This document shows, piece by piece, positions 28,443-38,078 of a DNA stretch of 64,000 nt (positions within the stretch are counted from its first letter, which is position 1; each line of letters opens with the position of its first letter). This stretch comes from Pirellulaceae bacterium (GTDB lineage Bacteria > Planctomycetota > Planctomycetia > Pirellulales > Pirellulaceae): positions 62,001-126,000 of the forward strand of contig JANQLU010000098.1 of the NCBI GenBank assembly GCA_028280445.1, read 5' to 3'. The notes below the pieces were generated by a model, which searched no databases, was not told the origin of the DNA, and worked only from the letters and a program-made list of their open reading frames with translations. The translations under genes were made by a program, and so were the position numbers.

Positions 28443-29378
28443 CTAGATCGAAAAATTCGTCAAACCATCAAAGTCGTCTTCGAGGCCTTCGCTGCCGCCC
28501 GTCCGCATCCGCAATTTTGGCTTCTCCATGACAACCGTCGTGTTTTCGTCAACACTTTTGGTAATCCAGACATTGGAACCAATCACACAATCTTTGCCGA
28601 TCGTTGTTCGTCCGCCGAGAATTGTGGCGTTTGCATAAATCACAACATTGTCCTCGATCGTCGGATGCCGCTTGAGCCCTTTGACAATAGCTCCGTCTTC
28701 GTCGCGCTGAAAACTGATCGCGCCTAGTGTCACACCTTGGTAAATTTTGACGTGATTGCCGATTTCAGTCGTTTCTCCGATCACCACACCTGTTCCATGA
28801 TCGATAAAAAAATGGTGTCCGACGATGGCGCCGGGATGAATGTCAATTCCCGTTTTCTGGTGCGCTGACTCCGCCATCATACGAGGAATTAATGGAACTC
28901 CCTGTCGATAAAGTTCGTGCGCATAACGATAAACAGCAGTGGCATACAGGCCTGGATAACACAATATGATCTCTGATTTGCAACGACACGCTGCATCACC
29001 GTCGTAGGCCGCTTGGACATCCGTCATTAATGTCGTTCGCAAATCGGGAATCCGATTGAGGAATTCGCGGACGTATTGGCGGGCGGTCTGATCGCGATCA
29101 GATTCGACGTAAACAGAAACCGCTTTTTCAATTTGATCGATCAGTCGTTCAGACAGTTCTTCGACGATCTGCTCGACTTTCAACGTTGCCGATTCCTCTT
29201 CGCAAACCTGGTTGAACGTCAACTGGACTAATAGCCCAAGAATTTTTTCGACTTTGTTCATACAAGGCAAATTTTCAACATCGTGTTTGGCCAGTGGCGA
29301 AGGTGTCGCGTTGATCGAACTGGCGATGTTGTTGGCAATTTTGTCGACGTCAGAAGTTTGAGTGCTATTATTCATCAT
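28443..29378 (-). CDS. cysE: Serine O-acetyltransferase
   Basis: 311 residues. The helical N-domain ends at [37 protein letters not shown], followed by the hexapeptide-repeat left-handed beta helix with the active-site region ([43 protein letters not shown]) and catalytic His/Asp. It makes O-acetylserine from serine and acetyl-CoA for cysteine synthesis. It is the longer EpsC-type form, with a C-terminal tail ([16 protein letters not shown]). It begins with two ATGs and a poor ribosome site. No cysK is in the window. Confidence 0.93.
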   Translation of the reverse strand: MMNNSTQTSDVDKIANNIASSINATPSPLAKHDVENLPCMNKVEKILGLLVQLTFNQVCEEESATLKVEQIVEELSERLIDQIEKAVSVYVESDRDQTARQYVREFLNRIPDLRTTLMTDVQAAYDGDAACRCKSEIILCYPGLYATAVYRYAHELYRQGVPLIPRMMAESAHQKTGIDIHPGAIVGHHFFIDHGTGVVIGETTEIGNHVKIYQGVTLGAISFQRDEDGAIVKGLKRHPTIEDNVVIYANATILGGRTTIGKDCVIGSNVWITKSVDENTTVVMEKPKLRMRTGGSEGLEDDFDGLTNFSI

Positions 29379-29460
29379 GGATTTTTTTGATGGGGGATTT
29401 GCTTATTGCATCATAGCGATTTTTAGTCCACTTGGAAAATCACCGAATTAGATTGCTGGA

Positions 29461-29515
29461 GGGCCGGTTCCCACCGGGTGAATCCGGCAAAACGGCCGGT
29501 GGGAACCGGCCCTAC
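29461..29515. repeat. GGGCCGGTTCCCACCGG palindrome, copy 1
   Basis: Arms GGGCCGGTTCCCACCGG and its complement flank an 18-base loop containing AATCCGGCAAAA; the right side ends CCCTAC. The same family occurs at 31905-31977 and 54225-54281. It lies between divergent genes. Confidence 0.9.
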
Positions 29516-29598
29516 TCAAATCACTGCCATTGAACTGAACCGAGCCAAGTCGCATACTTGGTTAAATAGACCTTCGTTTTTAATCTCTTTGTAACAAA

Positions 29599-30795
29599 AT
29601 GTTTCACATTCGGTTTTGGGAAACACTATGTCAACTGTCGCCGTGGATGTTGGCGGGCACATTGATTGCCGGACTGTTGCATGTTTTCTTGCCAGCCAAT
29701 TTTTTACAGCGGTCACTTCGCGGCCCGATCGGTGTTTTCAAAGCCGTTGGATTGGGCGTTCCTCTGCCGCTTTGTTCTTGCGGCGTCATCCCAACTGGAA
29801 TTGGCCTAAAAAAAAACGGGGCCAGTAATGGAGCTTCCGTCGGATTTTTGATTAGCACTCCGCAGACCGGTGTTGATTCGGTTTTGGTGGCAGCATCATT
29901 TTTGGGTTGGCCGTTTGCATTGTTTAAAGTCCTGGCAGCCGCGGTCACTGGAATCGCAGGCGGACTCATCACTGATACAGTGGAACATGAGGAATTAGAA
30001 TCCAATACGACCTCGACCAGTACAGGTCAACGCAAAGGGTTTCGCGATTTTTGGAACCACGGTGTCGAAATCTTGCACTCGATCTGGTTGTGGTTGTTGA
30101 TCGGCATATTGATTTCAACGCTGATCAGCGAATATATTCCTCAGTCAACTTTTACCACCGTTACCCAATGGGGAATACTACCGGCGCTTCTGTTGGTGTT
30201 GTTGATTTCGACCCCATTGTATGTTTGTGCAACGGCGTCGATCCCGATCGCAGCTGCGCTCGTTGCGGGCGGACTTCCACCATCGGTTGCATTGGTATTT
30301 TTGATGGCGGGTCCAGCCACCAATATTGCGACGATCACATCAATCTACGGAGCGTTTGGCTGGAAAACGACGTTGGTCTATTTGCTGACCATTATTTTGG
30401 GAAGCATCGGTTTTGCGGTCGTTTTTGATTGGCTGATTGCTGAATCGAGCGCTGTCGCACACCTACACGATCATTCGTCGCCTCGTTGGTGGGAAATTTT
30501 GTCATCGATTGCATTGTTGATCTTGTTCGGCTGGTTTGCAGTTTTGGAAATTCAACGATTATTTCGCAAGAAAAAAACTGATCCACAATCCAATTTCGAA
30601 CAGATTTCAGTCGACGGAATGAATTGTCAAAGCTGCGTGGCCAAGTTGGAAAAATCGATCGGCAGTGTCGAAGGAGTTGAGTCCGTTCAGGTCAATCTGG
30701 ATCCGGGTTGGGCCAAAATCACCGGCAACTACGCTGCGCCCGACGTGTTGACCGCCATTCGAAATTCAGGTTTTACGCCTAAGGAATCAAGTTGA
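29599..30795 (+). CDS. SO_0444-type permease with C-terminal heavy-metal (HMA) domain
   Basis: 398 residues. The first 330 form an ArsP/DUF318-like permease with eight or so helices and two symmetric hallmarks: PLPLCSCGVIPTGIGLKKNGAS and PLYVCATASIPIAAALVAGG, followed by MAGPATNIATI. Residues about 330-396 are a heavy-metal-associated domain with GMNCQSCVAKLEKSIG (CxxC metal site). The permease family exports metal(loid)s; the fused HMA points to Cu, Zn or a related soft ion (inference). A His/Asp cluster (HLHDHSS) sits just before the last helix. The 3' end overlaps that of the convergent glycosyltransferase by 17 bp. Confidence 0.85.
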   Translation: MFHIRFWETLCQLSPWMLAGTLIAGLLHVFLPANFLQRSLRGPIGVFKAVGLGVPLPLCSCGVIPTGIGLKKNGASNGASVGFLISTPQTGVDSVLVAASFLGWPFALFKVLAAAVTGIAGGLITDTVEHEELESNTTSTSTGQRKGFRDFWNHGVEILHSIWLWLLIGILISTLISEYIPQSTFTTVTQWGILPALLLVLLISTPLYVCATASIPIAAALVAGGLPPSVALVFLMAGPATNIATITSIYGAFGWKTTLVYLLTIILGSIGFAVVFDWLIAESSAVAHLHDHSSPRWWEILSSIALLILFGWFAVLEIQRLFRKKKTDPQSNFEQISVDGMNCQSCVAKLEKSIGSVEGVESVQVNLDPGWAKITGNYAAPDVLTAIRNSGFTPKESS

Positions 30796-31894
30796 CCAAC
30801 TGAGTATCGAAATCACGTGCCCGCTGTTGCCAATGCAGTTTTAAAATAGATTCTCGAAGCTCCGAGACACTTCTCAATTTCGACACATCGAGTTGCATGA
30901 TTTTTTCCGCCAAATCTTCCGGAGTCCCGTCGTATAAATACGGTCGAGATTCACCAAAAGCCAGTTCAGCGATTTCAGGATAAGACAATCGGTCAGGCAA
31001 CATCGGTCGCGCGCCCGCAATGATAGACTCAATCGCAGACAAACCAAAAAATTCGTGGATGGCGGTGGAGGTAAAGACATCGGCCTGGCAAAGTACTTGC
31101 CAATAGTCTGATTTCGTTTTTTGAAATCCCCAATGGACCAATTGTTGCTGGAATTCCGCCTGAATCGTTTTGATCGAAGTCGGAATTTCACGAAACGATT
31201 GACCAATCAGACTTAGACGAAAATCAAATTTTTCCCGTTTCAAAATTTGCAACGCCGCTAATAAATCATCAGGATTTTTGTCGTGTTCCCAACGGGCACA
31301 CCACAGCAAATGCAGCGGTGATTCCGCAGGAATTCGACGCTGGATGTACGTTGCGTCAAACTCGATTCCCGGATAATTGATTTGAGATTTGCGTTCCACG
31401 TTGTCGATTGCCGCGTTTGGTGCATAGTCCGGCCAACGTTTTGCGGCCTCGCGAAGTGCCCGAACGAACGAATCCCGATTGTATTTGGAATTAAACCAAA
31501 GCCCGTCCGCCGCCAATGCAGTTGTGAAATTGGTAAATCCGAAATGTAAATCTCGCTCTCGCTCGATTTGATTGGGATACGCAAATTGGTTTTCGTGAAA
31601 ATACACGACCGTCGGCAGCGACGCAATTTTTTGATTGACGAGACCTTTGAATTCAGCAACGTTGAGCATATCCGTACAAAAGACAACATCAAACGGTTCG
31701 TCGAGTTCGTCAACTTGTTGCGCAAATTCGATTGCGGCGTGTCGCATCCGCCATTTCCAGTGGCGGGCGGGCAATGTCAGCGTTACCCATTGATGCTGAC
31801 TGTATCGTTGCCAGCCTTCGGAGAAATTGCGATGGCTGCCATCCCAATAGGGTTGCAGATTCAAAATTCGCAGTTGTCGAACGCCGGGTGACAT
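30779..31894 (-). CDS. tRNA-queuosine alpha-mannosyltransferase-like glycosyltransferase (DUF3524)
   Basis: 371 residues. The N-terminal DUF3524 motifs are intact (LNLQPYWDGSHRNFSEGW, DVVFCTDMLNVAEFKGL, YFHENQFAYP, FGFTNFTTALAADGLWFNSKYNRDSF). The GT-B C-domain has LLWCARWEHDKNPDDLLAAL, HEFFGLSAIESIIAGARPMLPDRLSYPE. It matches the GTDC1/QTMAN family, which adds mannose to queuosine in tRNA-Asp in animals; bacterial members are known only from sequence. Queuosine modification at large is not visible in this window. The start and stop are clear, and the stop overlaps the permease gene. Confidence 0.8.
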   Translation of the reverse strand: MSPGVRQLRILNLQPYWDGSHRNFSEGWQRYSQHQWVTLTLPARHWKWRMRHAAIEFAQQVDELDEPFDVVFCTDMLNVAEFKGLVNQKIASLPTVVYFHENQFAYPNQIERERDLHFGFTNFTTALAADGLWFNSKYNRDSFVRALREAAKRWPDYAPNAAIDNVERKSQINYPGIEFDATYIQRRIPAESPLHLLWCARWEHDKNPDDLLAALQILKREKFDFRLSLIGQSFREIPTSIKTIQAEFQQQLVHWGFQKTKSDYWQVLCQADVFTSTAIHEFFGLSAIESIIAGARPMLPDRLSYPEIAELAFGESRPYLYDGTPEDLAEKIMQLDVSKLRSVSELRESILKLHWQQRARDFDTQLVNLIP

Positions 31895-31904
31895 TTCAAA
31901 TCAA

Positions 31905-31977
31905 GTAGGGCCGGTTCTCACCGGCCAATCCGACAAACGGCCAATCCAATAAAACGGCCGGTGGGAACCGGCCCTAC
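31905..31977. repeat. GTAGGGCCGGTT palindrome, copy 2 (expanded loop)
   Basis: GTAGGGCCGGTTCTCACCGG and its near complement bracket a loop of about 30 bases in which the AACGGCC/AATCCGAC unit is partly repeated (CCAATCCGACAAACGGCCAATCC). One mismatch in the stem. It lies just upstream of the glycosyltransferase gene. Confidence 0.9.
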
Positions 31978-32073
31978 CAACGGTTCTTTGCAGAGATAAC
32001 ATTTCGTTTCATGTAAAAGTGCGATCCACGCACACAAACAGTGCCATCTCTGCTTCCGTTGAATCCTCGGATT

Positions 32074-34158
32074 TTATTCGTCGTCGTCATCCTTCACTTT
32101 GGATTTCGAGACAACCTCCTGTTGTACATTGGGCGGCATCACGTCGTAATGGCTGAATTCCATCGTATAACTTCCCATACCACCGGTCATACTGGACAAC
32201 GATCGCGAATAGGTTGTGACTTCACGCAATGGCACTTCACAGTGAACAGTCGTAAAATTCCCGCCCGCAGCGTCACTTCCTGAAACACGACCTGATCGTC
32301 CCGACATATCGGAATAAACATCGCCGACATTGCTTTCGGGAACCGTCACGTCCATTTTGACAATCGGTTCCAGCAGACTGGGTCGGGCTTTTTCAAACAC
32401 TTCCTTGAATGCGTTTCTGGCCGCGGTTTTAAACGCGGCTTCGCTGCTGTCCACGTCATGGTACTTGCCAAAATGCACAACGACGCAAACATCTTGAACC
32501 GGATAGCCGGCAATCACGCCACCTTCGACACGCTCGGCAAAACCTTTTCCTACTGCCGGCATAAAGTTTCCGGGAATCACACCGCCAACAATGGCATCGA
32601 CCCAGAGAAAGTTCGACTGTTCGTTGTAGTGCGTTTCCTTCATTCCCGAGAACCGGTCTTTGGTTGCGTATTCCTCGATGTCGGTACCGCGAGGCAACGG
32701 ATACATACGAATATGTACTTCGCCAAATTGTCCACGACCGCCTGATTGTTTTTTGTGGCGGTAGCTACCCTCGGCTTCGGATTGAATTGTTTCTCGGAAG
32801 GCAATCCGAGGTTCTTTTGTCTCGACTTCGAGTTTGTCACGGCGAACAAGTTTTTCGCGGATGATGGTCAGATGCAGATCACTCATTCCGGTCATTACTA
32901 GTTCTTTGGTTTGCACATCGCGATCCAATTTGAATGTTGGATCTTCCTCGACCACTTTGTTGAGTGCACCGGACAACTTTGTTTCATCTCCGCGACTTTT
33001 GGGAGACACTGCCAAGGCAACCATCGGTGTTGGAAATTTAATTGGTTCTAATTCTGTCTCGCCAAGCACGGAACCGGTATGCAATTCGTCCATTTTGGCA
33101 ACGGCCACAATGTCGCCAGGTCCCGCTGCTTCGTTGATGGCTTCGGTCGACTCCCCTTGAACCGCAAGTAGAGGCCCCATTTTGATCGGCTTGCGTGCCG
33201 TCGACGCTGGAACCGTATCATCGCGTTTCAATTGCCCCGACAAAATACGAATAAAACTGAGTTTTTGGACAAACGGGTCAATTCGTGTTCTGAAAACACG
33301 GGCAACAAGTGGACCGTTTGGATCGGGAGTGATTTCGGATTCGTCGGCAGCCGTATACTTTCGATCTGCTGGTGACAGGCCACACATCGTGACGGCATCG
33401 AGCACCTCTTTGATACCGGCTTGTGTTTTGGCGCTGCAACAAACGATCGGAACGAGTGATCCCGAACTGACCGCTTGAACAATTAATTTGGAAAGTTCCG
33501 CATCGGTTGGTTGTTGGCCTTCGAAGTAGCGTTCCATGACCGCATCGTCGACTTCGATAATCGATTCAATCAGCGGTTCGTTAATTGACTTTGGATCTAC
33601 CAATGCGTCCGCTGTGTCATCAGGAACCTGGAGGGTGCTAACCACGCCTTTGAAATCGGCTCCTTGTCCGACGGGAACATTCAGCAACACGCAATTGCTG
33701 CCCCACATTTCCTGGATATCGCCAATCAAGCCATCGAAATCGATATTGTCACCGTCCATTTTATTAATGCAAATCATGCGTCCCAAACCGGCGACGCCAG
33801 CTTCGTCGAACACGCGCCGCGTGTTGACTTCGATTCCCGACTGCGCATTGATAACGATCATCGCCGTGTCGACGCCGTACATCGAGGAAATGGCCTGCCC
33901 GACAAAATCGGGATACCCGGGAGTGTCGATGACATTGAAATTTTTGCCGCCGTGAGAGAAATGAATATTGGCGGATTCGATGGAGTACTTGTGTGATTTT
34001 TCTTCCGGATCAAAGTCACAAATGCTGGAGCCATCGTCAACACTCAACGGACCTTTGATCGTTCCGGTCACGGTGAGAAATGCATCGGCCATCGATGTTT
34101 TCCCCGTTGATCCGTGACCGCAAAGCACAAGGTTGCGAATGGTTTCCAGTTTTGCCAT
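32074..34158 (-). CDS. Elongation factor G-like GTPase (EF-G paralogue)
   Basis: 694 residues from ATG 34158, with AAAAGGG upstream; an in-frame TTG two codons earlier is less likely. G motifs: GHGSTGKTS (in place of the GHIDAGKTT of canonical EF-G), DTPGYPDFVGQ, NKMD and SAKTQ. Domain IV carries SGGRGQFGEVHIRMYP and the domain V-like end is present, but the effector loop and the P-loop differ from FusA. Such paralogues (EF-G2-type) have lost or changed the canonical translocation role in other bacteria; the exact job here is unknown. It follows hisA on the same strand with a 24-bp gap, so it is probably co-transcribed. Confidence 0.85.
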   Translation of the reverse strand: MAKLETIRNLVLCGHGSTGKTSMADAFLTVTGTIKGPLSVDDGSSICDFDPEEKSHKYSIESANIHFSHGGKNFNVIDTPGYPDFVGQAISSMYGVDTAMIVINAQSGIEVNTRRVFDEAGVAGLGRMICINKMDGDNIDFDGLIGDIQEMWGSNCVLLNVPVGQGADFKGVVSTLQVPDDTADALVDPKSINEPLIESIIEVDDAVMERYFEGQQPTDAELSKLIVQAVSSGSLVPIVCCSAKTQAGIKEVLDAVTMCGLSPADRKYTAADESEITPDPNGPLVARVFRTRIDPFVQKLSFIRILSGQLKRDDTVPASTARKPIKMGPLLAVQGESTEAINEAAGPGDIVAVAKMDELHTGSVLGETELEPIKFPTPMVALAVSPKSRGDETKLSGALNKVVEEDPTFKLDRDVQTKELVMTGMSDLHLTIIREKLVRRDKLEVETKEPRIAFRETIQSEAEGSYRHKKQSGGRGQFGEVHIRMYPLPRGTDIEEYATKDRFSGMKETHYNEQSNFLWVDAIVGGVIPGNFMPAVGKGFAERVEGGVIAGYPVQDVCVVVHFGKYHDVDSSEAAFKTAARNAFKEVFEKARPSLLEPIVKMDVTVPESNVGDVYSDMSGRSGRVSGSDAAGGNFTTVHCEVPLREVTTYSRSLSSMTGGMGSYTMEFSHYDVMPPNVQQEVVSKSKVKDDDDE

Positions 34159-34182
34159 GTTCAAACCCTTTTATAAAAAAAA

Positions 34183-34917
34183 TCAATATGGGCGTGATGA
34201 CGACATCGTCGCAGCGTTAATCGCTTCGGCAATCGTCATTCGTCCTTCGTATAAACTTTTCCCAATAATAGCGCCATCAACTCCGAGTTGGGCCAAACGG
34301 GAAATATCATCAATAGTCGTAATCCCTCCCGAAGCAATTACGGGAATATTGGATACTTGAACGACCTGTTTGATTTCGTCGAAATTGGGGCCGGCCAACA
34401 TTCCATCGCGGGCGATGTCGGTGAAAATAATTCCGGCCAACGACAACGTCGAAAGATTTTGCACTAATTCTACCGCGGAAACCGTGCTGGTTTTTTCCCA
34501 ACCTTCGGTCGCGACCATGCCGCTCCGCGCATCGATTCCCACCAACAAGTGTTCCGGGTATTTGCGGCACATTTCTGCCAACCAATCGGGATTGCTAATC
34601 GCTTGTGTCCCGATGATCAATCGTCGAATTCCGAGATCGATCAATTCGCTGATGGTTTTTTCGTCGCGAATCCCGCCTCCAACCTGACAGGGGATATCGA
34701 TTTGAGAAACAATCGAAGCGATCGACGGCAGGTTTTCGGGCAAGCCAGCTCGGGCACCATCGAGGTCAACAATGTGCATTCCCGAAGCGCCATCGGTGGC
34801 AAAACGCAGTGCCATGTCTGCAGGATCGCTTCCATAGACAGTTTCCTGTGAATAATCACCTTGAGAAAGGCGAACACATTTACCACGTCGAATATCGATC
34901 GCTGGCCAAATTTGCAT
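34183..34917 (-). CDS. hisA: ProFAR isomerase
   Basis: 244 residues, a (beta/alpha)8 barrel with the two phosphate-binding repeats. Catalytic Asp in WPAIDIRRGKCVRL (residue 8) and the second Asp in FTDIARDGMLAGPN are both present, as are the GGGIRDEKTI and ASGGITTIDDI phosphate loops. It isomerises ProFAR to PRFAR in histidine synthesis. No other his genes are here. The EF-G-like gene follows directly. Confidence 0.95.
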   Translation of the reverse strand: MQIWPAIDIRRGKCVRLSQGDYSQETVYGSDPADMALRFATDGASGMHIVDLDGARAGLPENLPSIASIVSQIDIPCQVGGGIRDEKTISELIDLGIRRLIIGTQAISNPDWLAEMCRKYPEHLLVGIDARSGMVATEGWEKTSTVSAVELVQNLSTLSLAGIIFTDIARDGMLAGPNFDEIKQVVQVSNIPVIASGGITTIDDISRLAQLGVDGAIIGKSLYEGRMTIAEAINAATMSSSRPY

Positions 34918-35103
34918 TATCTTCTCCGCGTTGGCGCAAACGCTTTTCGCGAATGATCAAATCCAGCGATCAACTCCGAGATTCCTCCTGACGTGCCAGT
35001 TTTGCGGCACCTTTGGCCCGGAAGTAATGGGCGAAAAGCCACCAAGATAATGCCACAAAAAGGGTGAATATTCAAGTAGTGTGAAGAAGCCGGACAATCC
35101 GTT

Positions 35104-35715
35104 ATGGTCTGGTTATCTAGGCAAAGCTGGTTGACAGCTGTCGATCCCTCGATCGCTGCCGAACATCTTGCAGTTTCAAACCGTCATATGGGTATCATGG
35201 ATCTCGATCGTCAAATCGTTTCGCTAGAAAGATTTTCCAAAATCTTGCCAGCAACCGTTCGCGGAATTTCCCAACAAACCGCAACCTGGAAACCGGCGCC
35301 AGACCGTTGGTCGATTTTAGAAGTCGTTTGTCATTTGGCAGACGAAGAAGTTGAAGATTTTCGCCAGCGCGTACGCCTGACAATCGAATCACCCGGTACG
35401 GCCTGGCCGCCGATCGATCCTCCCCAAGCCGCCATTGATCGCAAGTACAACGAACAAAATCTCGACGAAGTTTTAGATCGATTTTTGACCGAGCGTGCCG
35501 CCAGTCTCACATGGCTCCGATCACTGGATGATGTCGACTGGGACCAGTTTTATGATCACCCTCAATGGGGTCCGATGGCGGCAGGCCGTGTGATGGCGGC
35601 CTGGGTAGCACATGATTGGTTACATCTACGACAAATCTCTAAACGTTTTTTTGAAATGGCGGAGCAGGATGGAAAACCGTACGATGTTCGCTATGCCGGG
35701 GAATGGACTGCTTAA
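35104..35715 (+). CDS. DinB/YfiT-like metalloenzyme family protein
   Basis: 203 residues as read from ATG 35104; ATGs at 35188 and 35197 would give a more usual N-terminus, and no ribosome site settles it. The four-helix DinB fold is indicated by APDRWSILEVVCHLADEEVEDFRQRV and AAWVAHDWLHLRQI, which supply three His expected to bind a divalent metal. The family includes thiol S-transferases, but the reaction here is unknown. Its 3' end is close to the MOSC gene (41 bp from the chosen start), so they are likely co-transcribed. Confidence 0.75.
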   Translation: MVWLSRQSWLTAVDPSIAAEHLAVSNRHMGIMDLDRQIVSLERFSKILPATVRGISQQTATWKPAPDRWSILEVVCHLADEEVEDFRQRVRLTIESPGTAWPPIDPPQAAIDRKYNEQNLDEVLDRFLTERAASLTWLRSLDDVDWDQFYDHPQWGPMAAGRVMAAWVAHDWLHLRQISKRFFEMAEQDGKPYDVRYAGEWTA

Positions 35716-35756
35716 ATCCCAAACGAAAAAATCTGCCGCAAAACGAGGGAATCTGC

Positions 35757-36248
35757 ATGGGACTGGAAATGAAACAATTGCTGGAAACGATGCCACAGGT
35801 CGGAACAGTGCGATGGCTGGGAATCCGTCCGGTCAAACGAGAGCCTCTGGAGCAAGTCGACAGCGTGACCGCCGATGAACAACAAGGGTTGGTCGGCGAC
35901 TATTTCAGTGGAGGCGCTAATGCAAAACGCCAAGTCACCCTGATTCAACAAGAACACATTGAGGCCGTGGCTTCGATTTTGCAACGTGACGAAATCGACC
36001 CATCATTGTTGCGGCGTAATATTGTGGTTTCTGGAATTAATCTGCAAGCTTTGAAAGACCGGAAATTTCAAATCGGCGATGTCGTTTTGTTTGCGACTGG
36101 CAATTGCCCTCCTTGCAGCCGCATGGAAGAAAACCTCGGTCCCGGCGGATACAACGCGATGCGCAGCCACGGCGGCATCACGGCCTATGTGGTCCGAGGC
36201 GGTGAAATCAAAATTGGCGATTCCGTAAAACTGCACACGGAATCTTGA
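35757..36248 (+). CDS. MOSC domain protein
   Basis: 163 residues from ATG 35757, chosen for its GAGGG; the frame is open 18 codons further upstream and overlaps the DinB gene. MOSC landmarks are GTVRWLGIRPVKREPLEQV, GLVGDYFSGGANAKRQVTLIQQEHIEAV, LLRRNIVVSGINL and GNCPPCSRMEENLGPGGYNAM with the conserved Cys (CPPCSRM). MOSC proteins act as sulfur carriers or in molybdenum/N-hydroxylated base metabolism. The same window has a molybdopterin-type oxidoreductase domain, but far away. Confidence 0.9.
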   Translation: MGLEMKQLLETMPQVGTVRWLGIRPVKREPLEQVDSVTADEQQGLVGDYFSGGANAKRQVTLIQQEHIEAVASILQRDEIDPSLLRRNIVVSGINLQALKDRKFQIGDVVLFATGNCPPCSRMEENLGPGGYNAMRSHGGITAYVVRGGEIKIGDSVKLHTES

Positions 36249-36479
36249 TCCAAAAATTGCAACATCCCCCAATGGCGCTGTTCTTGCCTTGACGATAATT
36301 CAGCCGCTGCTGTCCCCCAAGCGGGGCAGTCCAAAATGCGAATGGCAATTCGCTGCATTCGCTAGGCTTGGTCCAACTAAAATAGTGGAATCGCGGCGGA
36401 ATGGTTCGAGCTCTCTGACAATGGCCGAATGTGATCGCCTGGCGAACATTTGCAACTAGGGGTTTGGCGCACATTCTGT

Positions 36480-37196
36480 ATGAAGTTTTCGTTAACATCA
36501 CGACGCATACTGTTGTTCTTCAGCATTTGTACGCTGTTGCTGATGGTGTTGAATCTGATTGCCATTGTGTTGAAATTCAGCTTTGGACAGGATTTCTTTT
36601 TCGGATTTGTGCCGCTGGTCGATCTTGACCGCGAGGGAAATCTACCGAGCTACTACCAATCCTGTGCTTTATTGTTTTGTTCCATTTTGCTGATGGTGAT
36701 CGGAATTGCTGGAAAAAAGAGTCAGGACCGAGATTGGATTTACTGGATCGGCTTGAGCCTGCTGTTTGCATTCGTATCCCTGGACGAATCGATCAGCATC
36801 CACGAACAGTTGATCAAGCCCGTGCGAAAACTGTTCAATTTGTCGGGCATCTTTTATTTTGCCTGGGTAATTCCCTACGGCATCATTGTGGCTTTGTTGG
36901 CGCTGGTGCACATTCGTTTCTTTTTCCGGTTGCCCCGAAAAGTTTTCTGGTTGTTTGCAGCAGCGGCGGCTTGCTATATCGGCGGTGCCTTGGGAATCGA
37001 GTTAGTCGGTGGATATTATTTCTCCAAGGTTCATGAACAACTGGATTTCAATTACGCATTGATCACCACGGTCGAAGAAACCATGGAAATGGTTGGGCTG
37101 ATTATTTTTGTTTGCGGTTTGCTGGAGTTCATAGAGCAGCGGTATCGTCAAGTTCAGATTCAAGTTGGTGAAAAGGGGTCGGGAGTCTTTTCTTGA
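36480..37196 (+). CDS. Hypothetical membrane protein
   Basis: 238 residues from ATG 36480; the frame can be extended 10 codons to a TTG, with no better support. Hydrophobic segments lie near residues 10-35, 58-78, 88-105, 122-145, 155-180 and 205-225, so six helices are likely. Motifs include FVSLDESISIHEQLIKPVRKLF and NYALITTVEETMEMVGLIIF, with His/Glu pairs inside or near the membrane. Function is unknown. The last residues (GSGVFS) and the stop are supplied by the left RAYT-associated repeat, so the gene end was remodelled by the insertion. Confidence 0.7.
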   Translation: MKFSLTSRRILLFFSICTLLLMVLNLIAIVLKFSFGQDFFFGFVPLVDLDREGNLPSYYQSCALLFCSILLMVIGIAGKKSQDRDWIYWIGLSLLFAFVSLDESISIHEQLIKPVRKLFNLSGIFYFAWVIPYGIIVALLALVHIRFFFRLPRKVFWLFAAAAACYIGGALGIELVGGYYFSKVHEQLDFNYALITTVEETMEMVGLIIFVCGLLEFIEQRYRQVQIQVGEKGSGVFS

Positions 37197-37281
37197 TGTT
37201 GGGTGCTTAGTATCTTGGTATTAGTTGGTTGAAATTGGCAGCCTAACAACTTCGACGCGGAAAAGACTCCCGACCCCTTTT
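37171..37281. repeat. Left REP palindrome of the RAYT unit
   Basis: Perfect 22-base arms AAAAGGGGTCGGGAGTCTTTTC (37171-37192) and its complement (37260-37281), enclosing 67 bases. The left arm contains the stop codon of the upstream membrane gene. The same motif bounds the transposase gene on its right side. Confidence 0.95.
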
Positions 37282-37339
37282 TCATACCGACTCCCTTTTC
37301 ATTTTCCCCTCCTTACAGACTCATTGATGCAGGTGCTAG

Positions 37340-38008
37340 ATGCCGCGGCGACCGAGAATATCGACTGGTAATTATGTGTACCACGTACTCAACCGTGCTA
37401 TTCGACGAACGAAGATCTTTGAAACTGATATTGATTATCAAGCTTTTGAACAGGTATTGGAACAAACACGTCAAAAAGTTTCCGATGTCCGGTTATTGGC
37501 CTACTGTATCATGCCAAATCACTGGCATTTGGTTCTTTGGCCAAAACATGACGGTAGTCTTTCAGAATATATGAGATGGCTAACCGTTACCCATACGCAA
37601 CGTTACCACGCGTTTCACGAATCCGTTGGAATGGGACCTCTGTACCAAGGACGATTTAAATCGTTTCCGGTGCAGGCCGACGGACATTTCTATACGTTGT
37701 GTCGATATGTGGAGCGCAACGCGCTCCGAGCAAATCTTGTGCGTCAAGCTGAAAATTGGCGTTGGTGCAGTTTGTGGAAACGTGTCAACAATTCAGCTGA
37801 TATTTCATTAGACAAATGGCCGATTGCCTACCCGTTAGACTGGGTGAACATCGTGAATCAACCTCAATCCGAAGCAGAATTAGCAAGTGTTGCTCAAAGT
37901 ATTAAACGCGGTTCACCACTTGGTTCAGATATTTGGGTTAAGCGAACTGCCAAGAGATTGCGGTTAGAATCAACATTGCGTCCACATGGCAGACCGAAAA
38001 AAATATGA
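37340..38008 (+). CDS. REP-associated tyrosine transposase (RAYT, TnpA_REP)
   Basis: 222 residues, intact. The Y1/HUH signature is seen as CIMPNHWHLVLWPKH (metal-binding HWH) with the catalytic Tyr in TLCRYVERNALRANLV; SLYQGRFKS-type LYQGRFKSFPV lies between them. RAYT proteins nick and rejoin single-stranded REP hairpins at their borders. The gene is bracketed by two inverted-repeat pairs of the same motif, exactly the arrangement expected of an active or recently active unit. Ribosome site AGGTG. Starts MPRRPRIS as in many relatives. Confidence 0.93.
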   Translation: MPRRPRISTGNYVYHVLNRAIRRTKIFETDIDYQAFEQVLEQTRQKVSDVRLLAYCIMPNHWHLVLWPKHDGSLSEYMRWLTVTHTQRYHAFHESVGMGPLYQGRFKSFPVQADGHFYTLCRYVERNALRANLVRQAENWRWCSLWKRVNNSADISLDKWPIAYPLDWVNIVNQPQSEAELASVAQSIKRGSPLGSDIWVKRTAKRLRLESTLRPHGRPKKI

Positions 38009-38078
38009 AACAGAAAAAGGAACATGGCGGGGAGGCCACATAAAAAAATTCTGTTGCGTTTTGAGATGGAAACATAAC

